In this document: piece by piece, positions 1 through 7,037 of the stretch
Position numbering within the stretch: position 1 is the first letter of the stretch
Layout of the letters: each line of letters begins with the position of its first letter
Origin: Streptomyces wuyuanensis
GTDB taxonomy: Bacteria; Actinomycetota; Actinomycetes; Streptomycetales; Streptomycetaceae
DNA: 64,000 nucleotides
Assembly: GCF_900103455.1 (NCBI RefSeq)
Contig: NZ_FNHI01000001.1
Coordinates: forward strand, 620,001 to 684,000
Reading direction: 5' to 3'
Notes under the pieces: generated by a model
Database searches by the model: none
Told to the model about the DNA's origin: nothing
What the model saw: only the letters and a program-made list of their open reading frames with translations
Program-made: the position numbers and the translations under genes

Positions 1-29
1 GCGCGCGAGGGCCCGACTAACGTGGGGGC

Positions 30-281
30 ATGGTGCGACTGAGAGTGGAGTTCACGACCGAGCCGTTCGACCTGGACGAGCCGCCCGCGCACGCGCTGGC
101 CGTCCGCGAGGTCGTGCAGAGCGCGGCTCTGGACACGGTGGACGTCGGTCCCTTCGGCAACACGGCCGAGGGCGGCGCCGACGAGGTGCTGGGCGCGGTC
201 GACGCGCTGCTGCGCAAGGCCCTGGAGACCGGGGCCACCCGAGTCTCCCTGCAGGTCAACGTCCTGGAGGGCGAGGAATGA
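30..281 (+). CDS. Thiamine-binding protein (MTH1187/YkoF-like)
   Basis: An 83-residue cytoplasmic protein resembling the short MTH1187/YkoF-like family, whose characterised members bind thiamine. The opening LRVEFTTEPFDL, a central DVGPFGNTAEG and a closing beta strand VSLQVNV match Streptomyces members as I recall them. The -10-like TAACGT (18-23) ends 6 nt before the ATG and no Shine-Dalgarno is visible, so the mRNA is probably leaderless. The stop overlaps the next start in ATGA, which implies translational coupling to the HTH gene. The link to purine catabolism is positional only. Confidence 0.7.
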   Translation: MVRLRVEFTTEPFDLDEPPAHALAVREVVQSAALDTVDVGPFGNTAEGGADEVLGAVDALLRKALETGATRVSLQVNVLEGEE

Positions 282-655
282 CCGGGCTTGCCGACCACGC
301 ATTCGCCCGAGCGGTCAAGCCGCTGGTGGACGCCATGGGCGGTGTGCTGATCACGCCTGCCGAGGCCCGCGAGGACGACGTCGTCCTGAGCTGGGAGGGC
401 GAGGAGGTCCTCGCCGTACGGCTTCCGCAGCTGGCGGACTCCCTGGACCACATCCTGGCCGCGCTGGAGCGGCAGCACGGCAAGCCCCTCGCGGAGTTGG
501 ACCGCAAGACCAAGCAGTCGGTCGTGCGGACGCTGGAGGCGCGGGGGGCCTTCTCCGTGCGGCACGGTGTGGAGACCGTGGCGAGCGCCCTCGGAGTCAG
601 CCGCTTCACCGTCTACAACTACCTCAACCGCGAGAATGCCGCTCGGAGTGAGTAG
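278..655 (+). CDS. YheO-type helix-turn-helix protein
   Basis: A 125-residue protein whose last 45 residues form a DNA-binding domain of the YheO (HTH_22) kind: a helix with VRTLEARGAFSVRHG, then VETVASALGVSRFTVYNYL as the helix-turn-helix. The N-terminal half lacks the PAS-like domain of full-length YheO proteins and matches no family I know. It is coupled to the thiamine-binding gene and lies just upstream of the OHCU/uricase operon, separated by a terminator. It could regulate that operon, but nothing in the sequence proves it. Confidence 0.65.
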   Translation: MTGLADHAFARAVKPLVDAMGGVLITPAEAREDDVVLSWEGEEVLAVRLPQLADSLDHILAALERQHGKPLAELDRKTKQSVVRTLEARGAFSVRHGVETVASALGVSRFTVYNYLNRENAARSE

Positions 656-675
656 GTGAACACTCCATGTACGCA

Positions 676-707
676 GCCGCCGTCCGAATGTCGGGACGGC
701 GGCTTTT
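676..707 (+). terminator. Intrinsic terminator after the HTH gene
   Basis: A perfect 10-bp stem (676-685 with 694-703) and an 8-nt loop are followed directly by TTTT. This is the most canonical Rho-independent terminator in the window, and it separates the HTH gene from the OHCU promoter. Confidence 0.8.
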
Positions 708-720
708 CCGTCCACGAACT

Positions 721-763
721 TTCAACAAAGTGTTGACGGGCTGTCCGGGGAAGGCGTTAGCTA
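721..763 (+). promoter_or_regulatory. Promoter and palindromic operator of the OHCU/uricase operon
   Basis: TTGACG (733-738) is a good -35 element, with a weak -10 near TTAGCT (757-762). The -35 is overlapped by a dyad TTCAAC-N5-GTTGAC (721-737). The same arrangement occurs before malate synthase (36463-36479) and allantoinase (40297-40313), which suggests a shared repressor. Identity of the repressor (AllR-like or the HTH protein) is inference. Confidence 0.6.
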
Positions 764-810
764 TCCGCAGCCCGTCCGACGCACCTTGCAGAACAGCCAC
801 GGAGGCTCCC

Positions 811-1323
811 GTGTCTTCGACTTCCGTACCGGGCCTCACCCGGTTCAACACCTCGACGGACAGCGAGGCCCAGGCCGTGCTGCACGAGGTGTGCGCCAGC
901 TCGGCATGGGGCAGCAGACTGCTCGCCCAGCGCCCCTTCGCCACCGTCGCAGCCCTCTTCGCCGCAGGTGACGCCGCCACGGCGGAACTGACCGCCGAAG
1001 ACCTGGCCGAGGCGATGGCGGGGCACCCGCCGATCGGCCGGCCGAAGCCCGGGGACCCGACCTCCTCCCGCGAGCAGAGCGGGATGGCCGGAGCCTCCGA
1101 GGAGCTCAAGGCCGAGATGCTCGAACTCAACCTGGCCTACCAGGACAAGTTCGGCCATGTCTTCCTGATCTGTGCCACCGGCCGTACCGGTGAGCAGATG
1201 AGGGACGCCGTCCGGGAGCGGATCGACCACTCGCCCGAGCAGGAGCGGGAGATCGTCCGCACCGAACTGGGCAAGATCAACCGGATCCGGCTGGCCCGTC
1301 TCGTGGAGGAAGAGAGCGCATGA
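811..1323 (+). CDS. 2-oxo-4-hydroxy-4-carboxy-5-ureidoimidazoline (OHCU) decarboxylase
   Basis: Catalyses the last step of urate conversion to S-allantoin by decarboxylating OHCU. The 170-residue protein has the family HPPIG motif carrying the catalytic His, then SSREQSG, and the later LNLAYQDKFGHVFLIC. The frame is open from 667, but GTG 811 is chosen because GGAGG (801-805) precedes it and the upstream codons are not conserved-looking. Its stop overlaps the HIU hydrolase start in ATGA, so it leads a three-gene operon with hydroxyisourate hydrolase and urate oxidase. Confidence 0.9.
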   Translation: MSSTSVPGLTRFNTSTDSEAQAVLHEVCASSAWGSRLLAQRPFATVAALFAAGDAATAELTAEDLAEAMAGHPPIGRPKPGDPTSSREQSGMAGASEELKAEMLELNLAYQDKFGHVFLICATGRTGEQMRDAVRERIDHSPEQEREIVRTELGKINRIRLARLVEEESA

Positions 1324-1709
1324 GCACCGACACCACGGCGTCCGTGTCCACCCACATCCTGGACACCAGCATCGGCCGCCCCGCCGAGGGCGTCGCCGTC
1401 TCCCTGTCGGCCCGCGAGGGCTCCGGCGGCGGATGGACGGCACTCGGGGGCTCCGCGACCGACGCCGACGGCCGCTGCAAGGACCTGCCTGCACTGCCGG
1501 AGGGCACGACCCACGTACGGCTCGACTTCGAGACCGAGCCGTACTTCGCGAAGAAGCAAGCCGAGGCCCAGCAGGACGCCCCCGCGAATCGGGACAGCGG
1601 TGCGTTCTTCCCGGAGGTGGCGATCACGTTCGCCGTCGTGCCGGGCGAGCACTACCACGTACCGCTGCTGCTCAACCCGTTCGGCTACTCCGTTTACCGA
1701 GGGAGCTAG
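1320..1709 (+). CDS. 5-hydroxyisourate hydrolase (transthyretin-like)
   Basis: Hydrolyses 5-hydroxyisourate to OHCU, the middle step between urate oxidase and the decarboxylase. The 129-residue length fits the transthyretin-related family. Active-site signatures are visible: STHILDTSIGRPA at the N-terminus, FFPEV, and the diagnostic C-terminal LLNPFGYSVYRGS. It starts inside the stop of the decarboxylase (ATGA) and ends 6 nt before the uricase start, so expression is coupled. It should act in the cytoplasm as a tetramer, as known for the family. Confidence 0.93.
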   Translation: MSTDTTASVSTHILDTSIGRPAEGVAVSLSAREGSGGGWTALGGSATDADGRCKDLPALPEGTTHVRLDFETEPYFAKKQAEAQQDAPANRDSGAFFPEVAITFAVVPGEHYHVPLLLNPFGYSVYRGS

Positions 1710-1715
1710 CAGACA

Positions 1716-2663
1716 ATGACAGCCACATCCCGACCCGGCCGCCCCGTACTCCTGGGACAGAACCAGTACGGCAAGGCGGAGAACCGCGTCGTGAAGATCA
1801 CGCGGGACGGCGACACCCACCACATCAAGGACCTGAACGTCTCGGTCGCGCTCTCCGGCGACATGGAGGACGTGCACTACTCCGGGTCGAACGCCAACGT
1901 CCTCCCGACCGACACCACCAAGAACACGGTGTACGCGTTCGCCAAGGAGCACGGCATCGAGTCCGCCGAGCAGTTCGGCATCCACCTCGCCCGCCACTTC
2001 GTGACCTCGCAGGAGCCGATCCACCGCGCGCGCATCCGCATCGAGGAGTACGCCTGGGAGCGCATCGCGACCTCCGACGCCAACTCCAGGTTCATCGGCG
2101 CCGACGAGGTCAGGCACTCCTTCGTCCGCAAGGGCCAGGAGACCCGCCTCACCCAGATCACCTACGACGGGGAGTCGTGGGAGGTCGTCTCCGGCCTGAA
2201 GGACCTGGTCGTGATGAACTCGACGAACTCCGAGTTCTGGGGCTACGTCAAGGACAAGTACACGACGCTCCAGGAGGCGTACGACCGCATCCTGGCCACG
2301 GAGGTCTCCGGCCGCTGGCGGTTCAACTGGACCGACGACGAGCAGAAGGCACCCAACTGGGAGAAGTCCTACGGGCAGGTGAAGAAGCACATGCTCCAGG
2401 CCTTCGCCGAGACGTACTCCCTCTCGCTGCAGCAGACGCTGTACCAGATGGGCGCGCGCATCATCAACAACCGTGCGGAGATCGACGAGGTCCGCTTCTC
2501 CCTGCCGAACAAGCACCACTTCCTTGTCGACCTGGAGCCCTTCGGACTCAAGAACGACAACGAGGTGTACTTCGCCGCCGACCGGCCCTACGGCCTCATC
2601 GAGGCGACGATCCTGCGGGACGGCGCCGAGGCGCGGATCCCGGTCGACCTGACCAACCTCTGA
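1716..2663 (+). CDS. Urate oxidase (uricase)
   Basis: Cofactor-free oxidation of urate to 5-hydroxyisourate with O2. The 315-residue protein carries the uricase N-terminal NQYGKAENRVVKI with its catalytic Lys, the DTTKNTVYAFAKEH motif containing the catalytic Thr, and a C-terminal NKHHF segment. The Shine-Dalgarno GAGGGAG (1699-1705) lies inside the end of the preceding gene, 10 nt before ATG 1716. It is third in the operon. Two strong hairpins follow, so the 8-oxoguanine deaminase gene downstream is probably transcribed separately. Confidence 0.95.
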   Translation: MTATSRPGRPVLLGQNQYGKAENRVVKITRDGDTHHIKDLNVSVALSGDMEDVHYSGSNANVLPTDTTKNTVYAFAKEHGIESAEQFGIHLARHFVTSQEPIHRARIRIEEYAWERIATSDANSRFIGADEVRHSFVRKGQETRLTQITYDGESWEVVSGLKDLVVMNSTNSEFWGYVKDKYTTLQEAYDRILATEVSGRWRFNWTDDEQKAPNWEKSYGQVKKHMLQAFAETYSLSLQQTLYQMGARIINNRAEIDEVRFSLPNKHHFLVDLEPFGLKNDNEVYFAADRPYGLIEATILRDGAEARIPVDLTNL

Positions 2664-2669
2664 CGGCCG

Positions 2670-2745
2670 CCCCGGCCGCGGCGGCCGGGGAGTGGCCCGT
2701 CGGACAGGACCGGCCGCGGCCCCGTCCGCCCGATCGGACGGGGCC
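2670..2745 (+). terminator. Tandem hairpins after uricase
   Basis: Two perfect stems follow the uricase stop: 2670-2678 with 2682-2690 (9 bp, 3-nt loop) and 2718-2728 with 2735-2745 (11 bp, 6-nt loop). There is no U-tract, as is usual for Streptomyces terminators. Confidence 0.65.
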
Positions 2746-2775
2746 GTACCGGAGACGAGGGAACAGGTGGTTTCC

Positions 2776-2791
2776 TTGACACGTGCACGTG
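2776..2791 (+). promoter_or_regulatory. -35-like element and 12-bp palindrome upstream of 8-oxoguanine deaminase
   Basis: TTGACA (2776-2781) partly overlaps the perfect palindrome CACGTGCACGTG (2780-2791). No good -10 is seen at 17 nt, so this is only a candidate operator/promoter. Confidence 0.3.
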
Positions 2792-2930
2792 GGGCGGAGA
2801 CGCCCGCGGCGGTCCCGCCCACCCGGTCCTTCCCACCTTTCGGCACCCACGGCCCACGGGCCGTGGCACTCAAATCCTCCAGGGTCCTGCCGTGCCCGTA
2901 CCGCCACTGAAAGCCAAAGGACGCACCGCA

Positions 2931-4322
2931 ATGGCAGCATCGGCAGCAGCCCCGCGCATCGTCATCGAGAACTGTTCGATCGCGACCGTGGACGCCGACG
3001 ACACCGAGTACGCCTCCGGCCACATCGTCGTCGCCGGCAACCGCATCGAGTCGATCGGACCGGGCAGCGCCCCCGAGGACCTGGAGAACGTGGTCCGCCG
3101 CGTCGACGGCACCGGCCACCTCGCCACCCCCGGCCTGGTCAACACGCACCACCACTTCTACCAGTGGATCACCCGCGGCCTCGCCACCGACCACAACCTG
3201 TTCGACTGGCTGGTCGCGCTCTACCCGACGTGGGCGCGCATCGACGAGCAGATGGTGCACTCCGCCGCACAGGGCTCCCTCGCGATGATGGCGCGCGGCG
3301 GTGTCACCACCGCGATGGACCACCACTACGTCTTCCCGAAGGGCTCCGGCGACCTGTCCGGTGCCATCATCCGGGCCGCGTCCGAGATGGGTGTCCGCTT
3401 CACCCTGGCCCGGGGCTCCATGGACCGCAGCGAGAAGGACGGCGGACTGCCGCCGGACTTCGCCGTCGAGACCCTCGAAGGCGCGCTGGCCGCCACCGAG
3501 GAGACCATCGACAAACACCACGACGCGTCCTTCGACGCGATGACGCAGATCGCCGTCGCCCCCTGCTCCCCGTTCTCGGTCTCCACCGAACTGCTCAGGC
3601 AGGGCGCCGAACTGGCCCGCCGCAAGGGCGTACGCCTCCACACCCACGGCAGCGAGACCGTGGAGGAGGAGCAGTTCTGCCACGAGCTCTTCGGCATGGG
3701 CCCCACCCGGTACTTCGAGTCCACCGGCTGGCTCGGCGAGGACGTGTGGATGGCGCACTGCGTCCACATGAACGACTCCGACATCGAGGCGTTCGCCCGG
3801 ACGAAGACCGGAGTCGCCCACTGCCCCTCGTCCAACGCCCGCCTCGCCGCCGGTATCGCGCGGGTCCCCGACATGCTGAAGGCCGGCGTCCCCGTCGGCC
3901 TCGGAGTCGACGGCACCGCGTCCAACGAGTCCGGCGAACTCCACACCGAACTGCGCAACGCGCTGCTCATCAACCGCCTCAACCCGGTGCACCGCGAAGC
4001 CGCGCTGAATGCGCGTCAGGCGCTGCGTCTGGGCACGTACGGCGGCGCCCAGGTGCTCGGCCGCGCCGCGCAGATCGGGTCCCTGGAGCCGGGCAAGCTC
4101 GCCGACCTGGTCCTCTGGAAGCTGGACACGCTCGCCCACGCCTCCATCGCGGACCCGGTGACCGCCCTCGTCCTGGGTGCGGCGGCCCCGGTCACTCTCT
4201 CCCTCGTCGGCGGCGAACCGGTCGTCGAGAACGGCCGGCTGCTCAAGGCCGACGAGGACGCCATCGCCCGCTCGACGCGGGACGAGGCGCAGCGCCTCGC
4301 GCGAATCGCCGCGCAGGCCTGA
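2931..4322 (+). CDS. 8-oxoguanine deaminase (amidohydrolase family)
   Basis: A 463-residue metal-dependent deaminase of the amidohydrolase/TrzN-like superfamily, predicted to convert 8-oxoguanine to urate and so to feed uricase. Metal and catalytic residues are visible in order: NTHHHFYQ (HxH), HTHGSE, WMAHCVHM and GVDGTASNE (the terminal Asp). ATG 2931 with AAAGGA (2916-2921) is preferred to an in-frame GTG at 2892. Members of this family also include guanine, atrazine and cytosine deaminases; the purine context favours 8-oxoguanine or guanine, and exact substrate is not proven. Confidence 0.82.
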   Translation: MAASAAAPRIVIENCSIATVDADDTEYASGHIVVAGNRIESIGPGSAPEDLENVVRRVDGTGHLATPGLVNTHHHFYQWITRGLATDHNLFDWLVALYPTWARIDEQMVHSAAQGSLAMMARGGVTTAMDHHYVFPKGSGDLSGAIIRAASEMGVRFTLARGSMDRSEKDGGLPPDFAVETLEGALAATEETIDKHHDASFDAMTQIAVAPCSPFSVSTELLRQGAELARRKGVRLHTHGSETVEEEQFCHELFGMGPTRYFESTGWLGEDVWMAHCVHMNDSDIEAFARTKTGVAHCPSSNARLAAGIARVPDMLKAGVPVGLGVDGTASNESGELHTELRNALLINRLNPVHREAALNARQALRLGTYGGAQVLGRAAQIGSLEPGKLADLVLWKLDTLAHASIADPVTALVLGAAAPVTLSLVGGEPVVENGRLLKADEDAIARSTRDEAQRLARIAAQA

Positions 4323-4367
4323 CACCCCCGGTAGTCCGGTCGAGGGGGACGGCCCTCGGCCGGCCGG

Positions 4368-4438
4368 CCGCGGACCCGAGCTGGGTCCGCGGCAGCCGTC
4401 GCCGGGAGGTGTGCGCCGACACGGCACACACCTCCCGG
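4368..4438 (+). terminator. Tandem hairpins after 8-oxoguanine deaminase
   Basis: A 10-bp perfect stem (4368-4377 with 4383-4392) is followed by a 12-bp perfect stem (4402-4413 with 4427-4438). They separate the deaminase from the permease. Confidence 0.6.
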
Positions 4439-4539
4439 GACGGTGAACTCCTCCGTGCCGCCACCCCACGGCACCGCACACGGGCGCACACCTCAGCACC
4501 ACGCACAACACCTGCATCACGCACCACTTCTCACCTCCC

Positions 4540-4567
4540 TGACACCCACGTCGGAGCCGACGTGTCA
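4540..4567 (+). promoter_or_regulatory. Dyad immediately upstream of the permease ribosome binding site
   Basis: A perfect 8-bp inverted repeat with a 2-nt loop (4547-4554 with 4557-4564) lies inside a larger imperfect dyad bounded by TGACAC and GTGTCA. It ends 7 nt before the Shine-Dalgarno GGAGGA (4575-4580). It could be an operator or an RNA hairpin affecting translation. Confidence 0.4.
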
Positions 4568-4585
4568 ACCGACCGGAGGAATGCC

Positions 4586-6046
4586 GTGGCAGCCAAGCCA
4601 AGGTCCCGCAAAGACGCGGATGCCGCGCCCGACGACCGGCAGCACCCTTCCCCCGACGACCGGGAAGGTCCGGGCGGCGCAGAACGCAAGCACCCGGTGG
4701 ACGAGACGCTTCCGCCCTTCAGGATGTTCACCAGCGGCCTCCAGCACGTGGCCGCCATGTACGCGGGTGTCGTCGCCCCGCCCATGATCGTGGGGCCCGC
4801 CGTCGGCCTCGGCGCCCGGGACACCGCGTTCCTCATGGGCGCGAGCCTGTTCACCGCGGGCATCGCCACCCTGCTCCAGACGCTTGGCTTCTGGAAGGTC
4901 GGCGCCCGGCTCCCCTTCGTCAACGGCGTCTCGTTCGCCGGTGTCACCCCGATGATCGCCATCGGCAGGGACCGCGGCCACGACGGCATCGCCGTGATCT
5001 TCGGCGCGATCATCGTCGCCAGTGTGCTGGGCTTCGTCCTCACGCCGTACTTCTCGAAGCTCGTACGGTTCTTCCCGCCCGTCGTCACCGGCACGGTCAT
5101 CACCCTCATCGGCGTCTCCCTGCTGCCCGTCGCCTTCAACTGGGCCCAGGGGGGCAACTCCGCGGCACCCGGTTACGGGTCGACGGAGAACATCGGCATG
5201 GCCGCGATCACCTTCGTGATCGTGCTCGCGCTGCGCAAACTGCTGCGCGGGTTCCTGCAGCAGATCGCCATCCTCCTCGGCCTCGTCGCCGGCACGCTCG
5301 TCGCCGTCCCGCTCGGTATGACCGGCCTGGACGCGCTGCGCGGTGCGGACGCGTTCGGCTTCCCCACGCCGTTCCACTTCGGCGCCCCGCAGTTCGAGAT
5401 CGCCGCGATCGTCTCCATGTGCATCGTGATGCTCGTCTGCATGACCGAGTCCACCGCCGACATGCTCGCCCTGGGCAGGATCGTGGACCGGCCGGCCGAC
5501 GAGCGGACCATCGAGGGCGGACTGCGCGCCGACACCCTCGGCAGCGCGATCAGCCCTCTCTTCAACGGCTTCATGTGCAGCGCCTTCGCGCAGAACATCG
5601 GCCTGGTCGCCATGACGAAGGTCCGCAGCCGCTACGTCGTGGCCGCCGGCGGGGGCATCCTGATCCTGCTGGGCCTGTGTCCCGTCGCGGCCTCTGTCAT
5701 CGCCCTGGTCCCGCTGCCGGTCCTCGGCGGCGCGGGCATCGTCCTCTTCGGCTCGGTCGCCGCCAGCGGCATCCAGACGCTGGCCGCGGCGGCCCTGGAG
5801 AAGGGCGAGAACGCGTTGATCGTGGCGGCCTCCGTGGGCATCGGGCTCATCCCGATCGCGGCGCCGGAGTTCTACCACGCCTTCCCGAAGGACCTGCTGG
5901 TGGTGCTCGACTCCGGCATCTCGACCGGCTGCGTGGTCGCGATCGTGCTCAATCTGGCCTTCAACCACCTCGGCACCAAGGCCAGGGCCGACGAAGCGAC
6001 CCCGGCCGGGGCGGAGCGGGAGCCGGATCCGGTCCCGGTGCACTGA
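4586..6046 (+). CDS. NCS2-family purine/uracil permease
   Basis: A 486-residue inner-membrane symporter of the nucleobase:cation symporter-2 family (xanthine, urate or uracil). It has a hydrophilic N-terminal tail of about 45 residues, then about 12-14 hydrophobic segments. Family marks include QHVAAMYAGVVAPPMIVG at the first membrane helix, a Glu-containing CMTESTADMLALG, and the NCS2 signature QNIGLVAMTK. GTG 4586 is chosen for GGAGGA (4575-4580) at 5-nt spacing; the ATG at 4581 is out of frame. Next to urate-producing and urate-degrading genes, the substrate is most likely xanthine or urate. Confidence 0.85.
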   Translation: MAAKPRSRKDADAAPDDRQHPSPDDREGPGGAERKHPVDETLPPFRMFTSGLQHVAAMYAGVVAPPMIVGPAVGLGARDTAFLMGASLFTAGIATLLQTLGFWKVGARLPFVNGVSFAGVTPMIAIGRDRGHDGIAVIFGAIIVASVLGFVLTPYFSKLVRFFPPVVTGTVITLIGVSLLPVAFNWAQGGNSAAPGYGSTENIGMAAITFVIVLALRKLLRGFLQQIAILLGLVAGTLVAVPLGMTGLDALRGADAFGFPTPFHFGAPQFEIAAIVSMCIVMLVCMTESTADMLALGRIVDRPADERTIEGGLRADTLGSAISPLFNGFMCSAFAQNIGLVAMTKVRSRYVVAAGGGILILLGLCPVAASVIALVPLPVLGGAGIVLFGSVAASGIQTLAAAALEKGENALIVAASVGIGLIPIAAPEFYHAFPKDLLVVLDSGISTGCVVAIVLNLAFNHLGTKARADEATPAGAEREPDPVPVH

Positions 6047-6065
6047 GGCGCATCCCGCCTCCCGT

Positions 6066-6096
6066 ACGGCGACGGCGATCGAACGGCCGTCGCCGT
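6066..6096 (+). terminator. Terminator after the permease
   Basis: A perfect 10-bp stem (6066-6075 with 6087-6096) lies 19 nt after the permease stop. Confidence 0.6.
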
Positions 6097-6103
6097 CACC
6101 GTG

Positions 6104-6237
6104 GCGGTGCGGTGCGGTGCGGTGCGGGTCAGGGACGGGTTCGGGAACGGCCCGACGGTCCGCGGTCCGACGACCCCGAAGCCCCTGAGGGGGCGGTCTG
6201 CGGCCGGTCGGTCCCCGGGACCCGGGACCCGGGACCC
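6104..6237. repeat. Short tandem repeats between convergent genes
   Basis: Four copies of GCGGT (6104-6123) plus a partial fifth are followed by three copies of GGGACCC (6217-6237). Both lie in the noncoding gap between the permease and the TIGR03086 gene. They look like slippage-derived microsatellites. Confidence 0.6.
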
Positions 6238-6268
6238 GGCGCACGGGCCCCTGCCCCGCAGCCAAGCC

Positions 6269-6868
6269 TCAGTCGCCGGGCCGCCAGTCCGGCCGGCGGC
6301 CGCTGAGGCCGACGACCCGGTCGAGCAGCGGGGCGCCGGCCGGCACCGGGACCACCGGGCCGAACATGCCGTCGCGGCCCCCGCCGTCCGCGGCCGGGGC
6401 CATCAGGCCGTACGACACCCGCAGGTCCGCCTCGGCCGGGGCGTAGTCCTGGCCCGTGGCACGCGCCAGGTCCCAGCCGTGGACGAGGAGTTCGTTCAGG
6501 GCGACCTTCCCCGCGGCCGCCGCGGGGAAGGGGAACCCGCCCGCCCGGGTGTCGCCGTCCCACGCGGCCACCAGTTCGTCCAGCAGCCTCGGCAGCTCCG
6601 AGCGCCAGTCGTCCGGCAGGACCCACTCCACGGTGCCCGGGTCGACGGCCGTCGACGGCCCGAAGTCCTTGCGCGCGGCGTCCCGGAAGGCCGCGGACAG
6701 ACCGAGGACATGGGCGAGGAGCTCCCGTACCGCGTACTTCGGACACGGCGTGGGCTCGCCGAGGCCGGCGTCCGTCACCCCCGCGGCCAGACGTGCCATG
6801 GCAGCGGCCACCGGGCCCAGGTCCGGCGCCTTCGCGCAGTCCGTACCGTTCGCACTGTCGGTCTCCAT
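6269..6868 (-). CDS. TIGR03086-type metal-binding protein (maleylpyruvate isomerase/DinB-like fold)
   Basis: A 199-residue cytoplasmic protein of the mycothiol-dependent maleylpyruvate isomerase-like group. The N-terminal four-helix-bundle region has TPCPKYAVRELLAHVLGL, and a second metal-ligand segment reads NELLVHGWDLARATG; the His residues are the expected metal ligands. The typical length is about 190-200. ATG 6868 is preceded by GGAAGG. It is convergent with the permease and divergent from the 720-residue unknown gene. Physiological substrate is unknown; members are thought to act with mycothiol. Confidence 0.75.
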   Translation of the reverse strand: METDSANGTDCAKAPDLGPVAAAMARLAAGVTDAGLGEPTPCPKYAVRELLAHVLGLSAAFRDAARKDFGPSTAVDPGTVEWVLPDDWRSELPRLLDELVAAWDGDTRAGGFPFPAAAAGKVALNELLVHGWDLARATGQDYAPAEADLRVSYGLMAPAADGGGRDGMFGPVVPVPAGAPLLDRVVGLSGRRPDWRPGD

Positions 6869-7037
6869 GCATGGGCAGACCTTCCGGCGGGCCGGAACTC
6901 ATCGGCGGGGGGGCCGCACGGTGGCAGCTCCGTACGGCCGCCTGGTCCCGCGGGACGGCGGCCGCCCCTCGCCCGATCGGGCCATCCTCCGCACGGGCAG
7001 GCACCTCTGCCCCGGTGCACGCCCATACGCTCCCAAA

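Noticed and set aside
1137-4601. 1154-codon open frame on the minus strand
   Set aside because: It is antisense to HIU hydrolase, uricase and 8-oxoguanine deaminase, all with clear family motifs. High GC content gives long spurious frames.
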